From Gloeocapsopsis dulcis (GTDB lineage Bacteria; Cyanobacteriota; Cyanobacteriia; Cyanobacteriales; Chroococcidiopsidaceae): a DNA stretch of 64,000 bases. The stretch covers positions 4,552,001 through 4,616,000 of the forward strand of contig NZ_CP119968.1 of the NCBI RefSeq assembly GCF_032163395.1, written 5' to 3'. A program made the translations under genes and the position numbers. This document shows positions 19,842 through 28,927 of the stretch, one piece after another. How positions within the stretch are numbered: the first letter of the stretch is position 1; the number at the start of each line of letters is the position of its first letter. The notes beneath the pieces were generated by a model. The model worked only from the letters and a program-made list of their open reading frames with translations. It was not told the DNA's origin and did not search any database.

Positions 19842-21566
19842 ATGATGTTAATCTGCCTGCGGATCGAAAACTTTGCTTTAATTGATCAGTTAGAACTAGA
19901 GTTTGGAGCTGGTTTAAATGTTTTAACGGGTGAAACTGGTGCGGGAAAGTCAATTATTTTGGATGCAATCGATGCGGCTTTGGGGGGTAAAGTTTCTAGT
20001 CGCGTAATTCGCACTGGAACAAATCGGGCATTAGTCGAAGCAACGTTCAAACTCGATAGTATGATTCCTTGGTTAACGGCCCAAGAAATCGAGCTAATTG
20101 ATGAAGACAGTATAGTCTGTAGTCGCGAAATGACAACAACAGCAGGTAGCCTGCGCAGTCGTTCGCGGGTAAATGGTATCCTCGTGAATCGCCAACTAAT
20201 GGCAGAATTGCGCGATTGCATCGTAGAAATTACCGCGCAAGGGCAAACAGTACAAGTAGGACAACCCGCACAAGTTCGCGATTGGTTAGATGCCTATGGT
20301 GGGGCGACGCATTTACAGCAGCGAGAAATTGTGACTGCCGCTTTTGCAGAATATCAACAAGCGAAAACTGCACTCGAAAAACGACGACAATCGGAACGCG
20401 ATCGCTTGCAACAACTCGACTTATTAACGTATCAAGTTCAAGAACTTAAAACCGCAAATCTTGCCGAACCTGATGAATTTGAACAACTCGAACAAGAACG
20501 CCAGCGCTTAAGCCATGTTGTCGAGTTGCAGCAATTAAGTTACCAAGTTTACCAAGCTTTGTATCAAAATGATGATGACGCGCCTGCTGGTGCTGATTTA
20601 CTCGCCCAATCAGAAGCAACTTTAACCGATATGGTGCAGTATGATGCTCAGTTGCAGCCAGTTTTGGACTTGGTGAGTGAAGCTTTAGCAAGTGTCACGG
20701 AAGCAGGACGGCAAATTAATGCTTACGGTGAAGGATTAGAAGCCGATCCGCAGCGACTTGTTGAAGTCGAAGAACGCATTCGCGAACTCAAGCAAATTTG
20801 TCGGAAATATGGTCCAGCATTACAAGATGCGATCGCCTATTATCAGAAGGTTGCTGCTGAATTAGCAGAACTTAATAGTAATGAATACTCGGTTGAAGCC
20901 TTAGAACAACAAGAACAAAAATATCTTAAGAAATTAAATCAAGCTTGTCACAAATTAACAGATCTACGTCAAAGTGCGGCAGGACAACTTGAAGCACGAT
21001 TAATTGCAGAACTTAAACCTTTGGCAATGGAAAAGGTACAGTTTCAAGTAGAACTTACTGCTACATCTCCCACAGCTATGGGTGCAGACAAAATTACCTT
21101 TTTGTTTAGTCCGAACCCAGGCGAACCACTACAACCGCTGACGGCGATCGCTTCAGGTGGTGAAATGAGTCGCTTTTTATTGGCATTAAAATCGTGTTTT
21201 TCTGAAGCTGATGCTGCAGGCACATTGATATTTGATGAAATTGATGTCGGGGTTTCGGGAAGAGTAGCACAGGCGATCGCTGAAAAATTACACCAACTGA
21301 GTCAACATAATCAAGTTTTGTGTGTCACGCACCAACCTTTAGTTGCAGCAATGGCAGATCGGCACTTTCGTGTTGATAAAGTTGTGGAGGAAACTTCTGC
21401 AACAAATCCTGACTTACGTACGCTTGTGCGAGTCACTGCACTTGATAATTTCACAACTCGCCGCCAAGAACTTGCAACTTTAGCAGGTGGCAAATCGGCG
21501 AATGAAGCGATCGCATTTGCAGAATCTCTGCTAACGCAAGCCGCACAACGCCGCGTACCTTTTTAA
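19842..21566 (+). CDS. recN: DNA repair protein RecN
   Basis: The 574-residue SMC-like ATPase helps repair double-strand breaks. It has Walker A GETGAGKS (about residues 31-38) after LRIENFALIDQLELEF, a central coiled coil (about 160-370) with the DRLQQLDLLTYQVQEL hinge side, the ABC signature ASGGEMSRFLLALKS, Walker B LIFDEIDVGVSG and the H-loop VLCVTHQPLVAAMADRHF. Length fits RecN. Two adjacent ATGs (19842, 19845) could both start; GGTGAG lies about 10 bases before. The gene is divergent from the ABC1 kinase, sharing a 278-base region in which I found no clear LexA box. Confidence 0.96.
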   Translation: MMLICLRIENFALIDQLELEFGAGLNVLTGETGAGKSIILDAIDAALGGKVSSRVIRTGTNRALVEATFKLDSMIPWLTAQEIELIDEDSIVCSREMTTTAGSLRSRSRVNGILVNRQLMAELRDCIVEITAQGQTVQVGQPAQVRDWLDAYGGATHLQQREIVTAAFAEYQQAKTALEKRRQSERDRLQQLDLLTYQVQELKTANLAEPDEFEQLEQERQRLSHVVELQQLSYQVYQALYQNDDDAPAGADLLAQSEATLTDMVQYDAQLQPVLDLVSEALASVTEAGRQINAYGEGLEADPQRLVEVEERIRELKQICRKYGPALQDAIAYYQKVAAELAELNSNEYSVEALEQQEQKYLKKLNQACHKLTDLRQSAAGQLEARLIAELKPLAMEKVQFQVELTATSPTAMGADKITFLFSPNPGEPLQPLTAIASGGEMSRFLLALKSCFSEADAAGTLIFDEIDVGVSGRVAQAIAEKLHQLSQHNQVLCVTHQPLVAAMADRHFRVDKVVEETSATNPDLRTLVRVTALDNFTTRRQELATLAGGKSANEAIAFAESLLTQAAQRRVPF

Positions 21567-21870
21567 TTCTTAAATCTAAATGCCTAGCTCGATAAACTGG
21601 ACTTTGACCTCAATAAAATGTCTCAGCAAGTCTCAGCTTGACTGCAGTTTTCTCATAGTTCTCACACTCATGTAGAACTTCTGGAGTAACGATAGTGCAG
21701 GTTCGCTGACAAGCTTAGAGCAACACTAATAATGCTAATGAGGAACGTAGTTTGTCTGAAAGGTTTGTTTAAACCTGTAACAATTTCTCGAATTCTTTAA
21801 GAAATATTGCCGTTTATTGATCCCGTTGTTAACTTGTGCATAAAGCTAAATCCACAAAGGAGGCTTTCCG

Positions 21871-22011
21871 ATGACAAGTTCAATGTTGTTAGTAGTTGGG
21901 GTATTAGTTCTTGGTTGGCTTCTAGCTTCCATTATTGGAACCTGGGCTTACTTTGCTGGGAAACCAGAAAACAATGGATCTCTTCGTCTGCCTAAATTCA
22001 TCTCGAAGTGA
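21871..22011 (+). CDS. 46-residue single-span membrane peptide, unknown
   Basis: ATG 21871 stands 8 bases after a perfect Shine-Dalgarno AAAGGAGG and opens a frame to TGA 22011. The product has one strong membrane span (about residues 5-29, LLVVGVLVLGWLLASIIGTW) and a short basic tail ending PKFISK. A terminator hairpin follows at 22040. Own ribosome site, own terminator and clear topology make this a convincing small gene. I cannot match it to a known photosystem, b6f, NDH or oxidase subunit. The flanks (21567-21870, 304 bases) hold no other gene that I can see. Confidence 0.65.
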   Translation: MTSSMLLVVGVLVLGWLLASIIGTWAYFAGKPENNGSLRLPKFISK

Positions 22012-22039
22012 TAAGTACTGGGTTGTTATAGGTGTCTCG

Positions 22040-22072
22040 GGTTCTCCAACTAATCTACTTGGGGAACCTTTC
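22040..22072 (+). terminator. terminator after the 46-residue membrane peptide
   Basis: GGTTCTCC and GGGGAACC pair over 8 bp (one U-G) around a 13-base loop, followed by TTTCTT. Confidence 0.5.
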
Positions 22073-22188
22073 TTGATACCTGTGCGAAATAGGTAGTTGC
22101 CGTTATACCACTTAGGTTATCGCGGGTGGGGCGATTATTGGAAGTTTGCCTGTTGGTATTCGAGATTTAGCTACCGTAAGGTTATTGA

Positions 22189-22986
22189 TTAAGATGAGTA
22201 AATTCTGAGTTCATTACCAATGCAAATTGTTTTACCTTCTTCGGTAATAGGTAGTCGCGTATTGATTGCCAATCGGTAGAAGTGGTTAAATCGCGATTGC
22301 TCCACCCATTCGGGTAAAGTTGTTCGTCGTTGCGCCACAAATGTTTTTTGGAAGTTTGGGTAGGTTTCTCCGGTTTGAGAATCACGAGTAATCACGACAC
22401 AGCGTTGACACGGGTTAATGCCCATAAATTGCACCTCTCCAATCTGGAAATGAACTGTATCTTCAGCTTTTGTAAACAGCCGATCTTCCCAAAAAGCAGG
22501 CACACCCGAAATTTCGATATTGGTACGAAAGCGTAAGCGAACTTCTTCAACGTCAAGTTCAGGATACCAAGAGGCGATCGCTTCTAAAGTTGCTGTGCTG
22601 ATGATAGTTGGACCTGGAGACACCGTATCATCCGGAAATCCTGTGTCGCGGTTTTGCTTGACTTCTACAGGAAAACCAAAGTATTCACCTAACCAACCTT
22701 CAAGGGCATCACGCTCCTTCTCGATATGAAATACGTTTGCACGATCGGTTCCCTGTAGCCGCAGTGAAACAAGGTTAGTTTCAAGATCAAACTTAGAGCG
22801 TAAAGCATGGACTCGCCCATTACGCTTACCGTTGACGAAGTGATCCGATTGATCAAAGATGGCAAACTCGCGATCGCGTTTCAGCGCACCACTTTTGAGA
22901 ACAGCGATCGCTTCAATGCCAACTCGATCCAAAGACTTGATTGGATAGATGAATAATCTTGAAACGTAGGGAACTACATCAGTCAT
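22189..22986 (-). CDS. MOSC domain protein (molybdenum cofactor sulfurase C-terminal type)
   Basis: The 265-residue protein has the MOSC N-terminal beta-barrel (RLFIYPIKSLDRVGIEAIAVL ... RDREFAIFD) and the MOSC domain proper with VRLRFRTNIEISG and NPCQRCVVITRDSQTGE, whose Cys residues are the family's likely reactive site. Related proteins (YcbX, mARC) bind molybdenum cofactor and reduce N-hydroxylated compounds, usually with an electron-transfer partner. No ferredoxin domain is fused here. It stands alone and is followed by a gap of about 200 bases before phoX. Start ATG 22986 gives MTDVVPYVSRLFIYPIKS. Confidence 0.9.
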   Translation of the reverse strand: MTDVVPYVSRLFIYPIKSLDRVGIEAIAVLKSGALKRDREFAIFDQSDHFVNGKRNGRVHALRSKFDLETNLVSLRLQGTDRANVFHIEKERDALEGWLGEYFGFPVEVKQNRDTGFPDDTVSPGPTIISTATLEAIASWYPELDVEEVRLRFRTNIEISGVPAFWEDRLFTKAEDTVHFQIGEVQFMGINPCQRCVVITRDSQTGETYPNFQKTFVAQRRTTLPEWVEQSRFNHFYRLAINTRLPITEEGKTICIGNELRIYSS

Positions 22987-23188
22987 ACATAACTTCTGAG
23001 TAGAGTGTGAGAGGTTTCACAAAAAACCAACAGGATTTCTGTATTCTAGTTGCTTAAAGCATTTAGGCGATGAGGAATTTGAGCATCGAAGTATGCTGCG
23101 AATTTTTGAGGGATCAATGACCCCTCAAAAATTACTTAAATTTAATCCTTAATTGTAAAGTATCCCACAATTAAAAATTGACAGACTA

Positions 23189-25279
23189 CTAAGTTCCGAT
23201 TACGCCACCGTCGTCCTTAGTGATAACCACCGTCGCTGAACGGGGATAAATCTCTGGGTTTTGGTTGGGCCAGCGTGAGTTGACGTTACCTGCCGCGAAT
23301 TCCTCTTCGGGAGTGGTTGCTCCTGGGTGCTGGACGTTGATGAACATCGTGCGCTGGTCAGGTGTTGTAACCACACCCGTAATTTCTTGACCGATCGGTC
23401 CAGTCAAGAAGCGGCGAATTTCACCAGTATCCGCATCAGCCGCTAACATTTGGTTATTGCCAAACTGAGCAAACTCACCTTGGTTTTGAGAGCTTTCACC
23501 AATGTCAGTCTGAATCCAAAGGCGAGCGTCGGCATCAAACCACAGTCCATCCGGATTCACGAAGATATTGTCTGCATTGAGAGGACGACCAGATAGCTTG
23601 CGGCTGTCATCTTCTGGTCCAGCCAGCACAAATATATCCCATTGGAACGAGGTGGCAGTTGGATTCTTGCCAGCTTCACTCCAGCGAATAATGTGTCCCC
23701 AATCGTTTTCAGGACGAGGGTTAGCAGCATCCACTTGACCAGATTCGCGATTGGAGTTGTTGGTTAGTGTAAAGTAAACGTTTCCATTGCGAGGATCAAT
23801 TGCTCCCCACTCAGGACGATCCATCTTGGTTGCACCTACAAAATCAGCAGCCGTGCGCGTATTAACCAGAACATCTGCCTGATCCTGGAAGCCGTTTTCG
23901 GGCGTGAGTCCGTTCTCGCCAAACTTCAGTGCGAGCCAGTTACCTGTGCCGTCTTCATTAAACCGAGCCACATAGAGCGTTCCGTCGTTCAATAAAGCGC
24001 CGCTTGCTGTTGCCTGGTTATAGGGCTGTGCTGAAACGTATTTGTAAATGTACTCAAACCGAGCATCATCGCCGGAATAGCAGACAATCGGCTGCCCTTC
24101 TACAGGTTGCTGAAACACAATCCCCTCATGGGCAAACCGTCCCAGGTAAGTATGCTTTACAGGAGTGCTATTTGGATTGAAAGGATCAATTTCTACCACC
24201 CAGCCAAAGGTATTCGGTTCGTTGCGATAGTCCTCAGTGGCGCTAGCACCACTTGCAGAAGCACCAAAGCGAATGTACTCATCTGCCTTGCTATCTGCCA
24301 ATTCCCAGCCATAGCGTGAAGTGTCCGTGGAAACTCCGTAACGCTCATGATCGCGAGGTACGTCTTCATCATTGTTGAGAAAATATCTAGCCCAGTTTTC
24401 TTCACAGGTAAGATAAGTGTTCCAGGGTGTAACACCGTGGGCGCAGTTGTTGATTGTGCCACGAGTTCTTGTCCCATCTGGACTATACTTCGTTTTAATT
24501 AAATTAGATCCCCGCACAGGGCCTTGAATTTCCATTGGAGTCAAGGCTGTAATCCGGCGGTTACGTGGATCGCGCACGACATTCCAACTACCATCAGGCT
24601 GGCGAGATATTCGGGTAATACTCACTCCATGTCCATTCATTTCCTTCAGGACTTGATCGGTTTCACGGGTGCCGTCTTCTTTCTTCGGGAAACCATCAGG
24701 ACCTAATGCCTGCCCAACCGCCGCCACATGGGTATAGCGTGGCTCGACATACTCGTGGTTTACGACTAAGAGTCCATCGACGGAGCTACCCTCGTAAGGT
24801 GAGTTGCCTTCAATAGGGAAGAAGTGCATGCCGTCGTGGTGCTGACCTACTTGCATTCCCTGCTCTGCCCCAGTGTTCTTTAGGCTGTACCTGGGAAAAC
24901 TGCCACTATTAGGTTCTCCCCAAGGTATTAGAACGCGGGCGGTGTAGCCTTCTGGAACCACGATGGTATCGGCTTCGCTGATAGGGACTGCTTTAAATCC
25001 CAACATGGGAGTACTAGCGTTTGCAGGACGAGCTTTTAACCCATTCAGGATTGGTTCAGCAAACATGGAGGTCACTGCTGCTGCAAGCGTACCTCTTAAT
25101 ACTTGACGACGTTGTAAGCGAGTGTTCAGAATCGATGAAAAGTAGGGATTGTTAGAACGATTACAGATCGGTTCGCCATCGCTATCAAACTGACGGGCAT
25201 GGGATGTACCTTCCTCTCCATATACCCCTCCTCTGGCAATGCGAGAATATTTCTGCCGTAGGCTGCGTTTACTACTCAC
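23189..25279 (-). CDS. phoX: PhoX family alkaline phosphatase
   Basis: The 696-residue protein carries a twin-arginine signal (RRQVLRGTLAAAVTSMFAEP) and is therefore exported folded, as known for PhoX, a Ca/Fe-dependent phosphomonoesterase. Family segments seen: VNHEYVEPRY, NNCAHGVTPWNTYLTCEENWARYF, HTYLGRFAHEG, YSGDDARFEYIYKYV, MDRPEWGAIDPRNGNVYFTLTNN and DGLWFDADARLWIQTDIG. I chose GTG 25279 (VSSKRSLRQK) because AGGAG lies 8 bases before it; the longer frame from 25381 would start inside an inverted-repeat element. A Pho box of three 8-mers lies upstream at 25529-25558, so induction by phosphate starvation is expected. Confidence 0.95.
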   Translation of the reverse strand: MSSKRSLRQKYSRIARGGVYGEEGTSHARQFDSDGEPICNRSNNPYFSSILNTRLQRRQVLRGTLAAAVTSMFAEPILNGLKARPANASTPMLGFKAVPISEADTIVVPEGYTARVLIPWGEPNSGSFPRYSLKNTGAEQGMQVGQHHDGMHFFPIEGNSPYEGSSVDGLLVVNHEYVEPRYTHVAAVGQALGPDGFPKKEDGTRETDQVLKEMNGHGVSITRISRQPDGSWNVVRDPRNRRITALTPMEIQGPVRGSNLIKTKYSPDGTRTRGTINNCAHGVTPWNTYLTCEENWARYFLNNDEDVPRDHERYGVSTDTSRYGWELADSKADEYIRFGASASGASATEDYRNEPNTFGWVVEIDPFNPNSTPVKHTYLGRFAHEGIVFQQPVEGQPIVCYSGDDARFEYIYKYVSAQPYNQATASGALLNDGTLYVARFNEDGTGNWLALKFGENGLTPENGFQDQADVLVNTRTAADFVGATKMDRPEWGAIDPRNGNVYFTLTNNSNRESGQVDAANPRPENDWGHIIRWSEAGKNPTATSFQWDIFVLAGPEDDSRKLSGRPLNADNIFVNPDGLWFDADARLWIQTDIGESSQNQGEFAQFGNNQMLAADADTGEIRRFLTGPIGQEITGVVTTPDQRTMFINVQHPGATTPEEEFAAGNVNSRWPNQNPEIYPRSATVVITKDDGGVIGT

Positions 25280-25345
25280 GTTAAGTTCTCCTCTTGTACT
25301 GCTTGCCCTGTGCTGATTGATGTGAGAATGAGTGGAGTTATAGCC

Positions 25346-25482
25346 AGGACTTACGCAAATTATGAAAAAAACGAACCACATTGGCGTAGCCTTCCCGCAG
25401 GGTAGGACGCGCCAGCGCAGCGCAGCTGAAGGTGTTAGGACACAAAGAAATAAGAGTTTCAGAGAGTTTTTGCGTAAGTCCT
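25346..25482. mobile_element. MITE-like element with 14-bp perfect terminal inverted repeats
   Basis: AGGACTTACGCAAA (25346-25359) and its exact reverse complement (25469-25482) bound 137 bp without a gene. The inside holds a broken copy of the ACGAACCACA...GGACACAAAG repeat, split by a GC-rich piece that contains CTTCCCGCAGGGTAG (25391-25405), also found inverted at 61593-61607. It lies between the phoX start and its Pho box. Confidence 0.65.
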
Positions 25483-25528
25483 ACAGCACTGTAAACTCAC
25501 GTTATTACAGCTAAACAATACCTATATA

Positions 25529-25558
25529 GGATTAAGATTTAGTTAATGCATAGTTAAT
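25529..25558 (-). promoter_or_regulatory. Pho box (PhoB/SphR-type operator) of phoX
   Basis: Read on the minus strand, three 8-mers ATTAACTA, ATTAACTA and CTTAATCC follow each other with 3-bp spacers TGC and AAT. This fits the cyanobacterial Pho box (C/T)TTAA(C/T)(C/T)(T/A) in tandem. A -10-like TATTGT stands 8 bases beyond the third repeat. The neighbouring gene is phoX, which supports the call. Confidence 0.8.
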
Positions 25559-25837
25559 ACTATCTATTTATTATTTGAAGATTGTTTAACTACAGTACTC
25601 TAATAACAAAAAATGGCAATGTTGCTTGGTTATCCTCAGTATTAACAAAGAAGTAGTACATAAATAAATTTATGTGCATATGTTATCCAGTATTTTTCAA
25701 ACCGGATATGTAAATAGGTTAAAGAGTCTTGATGGTTGCGTTTAGAGCAAATTATGGTGCTACGCTTTGAGCCAGTATCACCTGATGTTAAGCCTGAAAT
25801 GTCTATAGTGTAAAGCACAACAACGCAACTATAAATA
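25559..25837. other. AT-rich gene-free stretch between phoX and the ABC transporter genes
   Basis: No convincing gene, hairpin or repeat seen. Confidence 0.4.
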
Positions 25838-26626
25838 TTACGCACCCATTCCTGAATACTGTTTTAATCCTTGTCGCCACAGCCAACGATTAATAACGAA
25901 AAATAAGGCAATCCAACCAAGTGTTACCAAAATGCCCTGTAATATATTGACGGGTAAACCGATTAATATTGATGCAGGAAAATCAATTAAATAAGGAAAA
26001 GGAGTCCAAAGTAAGAGGTTGCGAATGTTTTCTGGAAACACGTCTAAGGGAGCAATTAATCCTGAAAAAAATAGATAAAATAAAAACCAAAAGTTTTCAA
26101 TTGCATTAGCTCTTTCAGTCCAAAATGCTAATAGTGCAAATGTGTATTGAATCAAAAATCTGAGAATAAACGCAGAGATTACTGTGACTACAAACAATAA
26201 AATATTACTTAGATTTGGTATCCAAGCAGCTTGAGGATAAAGAATAAAGAACATTCCTACTAACACTAACGCAAACGGAAGACGTGCTAATCTTTCAGAA
26301 AGATGCGAGGCGACATGATGCCACACAGGATCAATTGGTTGTAATAGACGCGGCGAAAGTTTTCCTTCGACAACTTCCTTCTCAAATTCATAAATTACCC
26401 AAACAACGGTAAACTGTCTGACAACAAATACAGTGAGAAAGTAACGGGCAAAATCTTCTGCAGTTAACCCAAATTGTCCACTTTGAGCAGCTTGTGTCCA
26501 GACTCCCATTAAAATGAGTGGCAAGCTACCAGACAAAGCCCATAAAAATAGCTCTGCGCGGTATTCGAGCATATATGCATAATATGCAGTCAGTAGAACT
26601 CTAGCTTTTTTTACCATTGAATTCAT
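25838..26626 (-). CDS. ABC-2 type exporter permease
   Basis: The 262-residue membrane protein has about six membrane spans and the ABC-2 segments YRAELFLWALSGSLPLILMGVW, EFEKEVVEGKLSPRLLQPIDPVWHH (cytoplasmic coupling region) and FLFYLFFSGLIAPLDVFPE, followed by PFPYLIDFPASILIGLP. It belongs to the permease group that forms pairs or homodimers with an ABC ATPase for export; the substrate is unknown. Its ATG overlaps the stop of the ATPase gene (ATGA at 26623-26626), so the two are translationally coupled. Many cyanobacteria have two such permeases beside the ATPase; here only one is seen. Confidence 0.88.
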   Translation of the reverse strand: MNSMVKKARVLLTAYYAYMLEYRAELFLWALSGSLPLILMGVWTQAAQSGQFGLTAEDFARYFLTVFVVRQFTVVWVIYEFEKEVVEGKLSPRLLQPIDPVWHHVASHLSERLARLPFALVLVGMFFILYPQAAWIPNLSNILLFVVTVISAFILRFLIQYTFALLAFWTERANAIENFWFLFYLFFSGLIAPLDVFPENIRNLLLWTPFPYLIDFPASILIGLPVNILQGILVTLGWIALFFVINRWLWRQGLKQYSGMGA

Positions 26627-27606
26627 GACACACCACCAGCACTAAATACACGACCGATCACTTCTTCAACTGGTGGATCAGTTACAGTTAAGTCAATCAC
26701 CTCTAACTCTGCAAGAATTTGCGCAACAGTACGAGTTAAGGCTTCACGTTGTACTAAAAAACGGGCAGATTGTCCTTCTATAGATTTGATTTCGCCGTAA
26801 TGCATCAACTTCACTTCCGGTAAAGGATGCGCGAGTTCTACTTGCACTTCGCGATAGGGAGCAAATTGATCGATGAGTCCTTCTAAACTGCCATCGTAAA
26901 TCAATAGTCCTTGGTGGATAACAAGTACGCGTTTGCACAATGCACTAATATCTGCCATATAGTGACTTGTTAATAAAATTGTGGCGTCATACCGCTTGTT
27001 ATACTCGCGCAAGAATTCGCGTACTCCCACTTGAGCATTAACATCAAGCCCTAGCGTTGGTTCGTCTAAAAAGAGTACCTTGGGTTGGTGTAGCAATGCA
27101 GCCATCAGTTCGGCTTTCATGCGTTCCCCAAGTGAAAGCTTGCGTACTGGCTGGTTTAGCTTACCTTGCAGTGACAGCATTTCAGTTAATTCACCAACAC
27201 GTTGACGATATTCTCTATCTGAGAGGTTGTAAACGGCAGCGTTGATCTTTAAAGTATCTAATGCAGGTAAATCCCAAATCAACTGTTGCTTTTGCCCCAT
27301 CACAAGCGTGATTTGTTTTAAAAACCCAGGTTTACGCTGAAACGGGATGTATCCAGCAACTCGCACGCGCCCCGCCGAAGGATGAATTAAACCTGTTAGC
27401 ATTTTTAAGGTAGTGGTTTTTCCTGCACCATTTGCGCCTAAAAAACCGACAACTTCTCCTAGTTCAATATCAAAGGAGACTTGTTTCACTGCTTCTACCA
27501 TGCGATAAGTACGGCGGAAAAAGTGTTGTAGTGTACCTTTCAGTCCAGGTTCTTTGACGGCTACAGGATAAACTTTACTAAGATTCTCAGCCGAGATGAT
27601 GGGCAT
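26623..27606 (-). CDS. ABC transporter ATP-binding protein (ABC-2 exporter)
   Basis: The 327-residue ATPase has Walker A GANGAGKTT, Q-loop VMGQKQQLIWDLP, the signature LSLGERMKAELMAALLH, Walker B VLFLDEPTLGLDV, and the H-loop ILLTSHYM, followed by a C-terminal regulatory extension of about 85 residues. It works with the permease downstream. I chose ATG 27606 (MPIISAENLSKVYPV); the longer frame to 27702 has no conserved sequence. The bases just before the start are heptamer repeats (CCCCTCG on this strand) and hold no ribosome-binding site, which is unusual. Confidence 0.93.
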   Translation of the reverse strand: MPIISAENLSKVYPVAVKEPGLKGTLQHFFRRTYRMVEAVKQVSFDIELGEVVGFLGANGAGKTTTLKMLTGLIHPSAGRVRVAGYIPFQRKPGFLKQITLVMGQKQQLIWDLPALDTLKINAAVYNLSDREYRQRVGELTEMLSLQGKLNQPVRKLSLGERMKAELMAALLHQPKVLFLDEPTLGLDVNAQVGVREFLREYNKRYDATILLTSHYMADISALCKRVLVIHQGLLIYDGSLEGLIDQFAPYREVQVELAHPLPEVKLMHYGEIKSIEGQSARFLVQREALTRTVAQILAELEVIDLTVTDPPVEEVIGRVFSAGGVS

Positions 27607-27614
27607 ATGATTGA

Positions 27615-27635
27615 GGGGCGAGGGGCGAGGGGCGA
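27615..27635 (+). repeat. heptanucleotide tandem repeat (GGGGCGA), three perfect units
   Basis: Three exact units plus a partial fourth lie only 8 bases before the start of the ABC ATPase gene on the other strand. Such short tandem heptamers are common between cyanobacterial genes. Confidence 0.7.
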
Positions 27636-27715
27636 GGGATGAGTAAATGAAATAAGAATTGCAAATCTTAATAAATTGCTCTCCATCAACAATAGTAATC
27701 AAAATTGCAATTAGA

Positions 27716-28927
27716 ATGCCGAGTGACGCTTACAACTGGATTGAACAATCCCTCGCAACTATTCACAAAGCTGATTGGTATCGGGCTGTGCAGACGATTC
27801 AAGGACTTTCAGGGGCGACTGTACAGATAAATGGGCGATCGCTAATTAATTTTGCCAGTAATGATTACCTCGGATTAGCAAGTGACGATCGCTTAATTCA
27901 AGCCGCGATAACTGCCACAAAAAAATATGGTACAGGTAGTACAGGTTCGCGGTTACTCAGCGGGCACCGCGAATTACACTGCGAATTAGAATGTGCGATC
28001 GCATCCTTTAAACAAACTGAAGATGCTCTCGTCTTTAGTTCGGGTTATCTGGCAAACCTTGGCGTTGTTTCTGCAATAGTTGGTCAGCGCGATCTCATTT
28101 TATCGGATCAATACAATCACTCATCATTGAAAAATGGGGCAATTCTCAGCGGTGCAACTGTGATTGAATATTCGCATTGCGATCTAGTATCACTACAAAC
28201 TCATCTTGATCGACAACGCGATCGCTATCGCCGCTGTCTAATTATCACTGATAGTATTTTTAGTATGGATGGCGACTTATGTCCTTTATCAGGGTTACTC
28301 GATTTAGCTGAACATTACAACTGTATGCTGCTAGTTGATGAAGCTCATGCTACTGGCGTATTAGGACGCGGTGCTGGATGTGTAGAACACTTTGAGTGTA
28401 CGCAGCGTCAACTCATTCAAGTCGGGACACTGAGTAAAGCTTTGGGGAGTTTAGGTGGCTATGTTGCTGGAACCAAAACCTTGATTGATTTCTTACGCAA
28501 TCGCGCCCCTAGTTGGATATATACGACTGCACTCTCACCTGCAGATACCGCAGCAGCTTTAGCCGCGATCCAAATGATTCAGCAAGAACCCGAACGGCGT
28601 CAACAGTTGTGGCGCAATATTAATAACTTAAAATTACTAATACATCAACAACTACCTCACTTAAAATTATTACCTTCTGACTCGGCAATTCTTTGCTTAT
28701 TATTACCAAGTGCTGCTGACGCTCTAATTGCTGCTCATCACTTGAAAGATGCTGGCATTTTTGCTCCGGCAATTCGCCCTCCGACAGTACCGACAAGCCG
28801 GATTCGGATTTCACTGATGGCAACTCATACACTTGCCCATATCAAGCAACTTGTAGATGTTTTAAGTGCCATCAATATAGTTTCATCTACTACTTCAGCT
28901 AAATCTGTTTGCGGCGATCAACAATAA
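27716..28927 (+). CDS. bioF: 8-amino-7-oxononanoate synthase
   Basis: The 403-residue PLP enzyme joins pimeloyl-ACP/CoA and alanine in biotin synthesis. Motifs: [90 protein letters not shown] (Asp contacting the cofactor) and [13 protein letters not shown] (the PLP lysine). Start ATG 27716 was chosen for [13 protein letters not shown]. Its 3' end overlaps the convergent stress-protein gene by 29 bases. Other biotin genes are not in the window. Glycine C-acetyltransferase is a sister family, but the length and context fit BioF. Confidence 0.92.
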   Translation: MPSDAYNWIEQSLATIHKADWYRAVQTIQGLSGATVQINGRSLINFASNDYLGLASDDRLIQAAITATKKYGTGSTGSRLLSGHRELHCELECAIASFKQTEDALVFSSGYLANLGVVSAIVGQRDLILSDQYNHSSLKNGAILSGATVIEYSHCDLVSLQTHLDRQRDRYRRCLIITDSIFSMDGDLCPLSGLLDLAEHYNCMLLVDEAHATGVLGRGAGCVEHFECTQRQLIQVGTLSKALGSLGGYVAGTKTLIDFLRNRAPSWIYTTALSPADTAAALAAIQMIQQEPERRQQLWRNINNLKLLIHQQLPHLKLLPSDSAILCLLLPSAADALIAAHHLKDAGIFAPAIRPPTVPTSRIRISLMATHTLAHIKQLVDVLSAINIVSSTTSAKSVCGDQQ

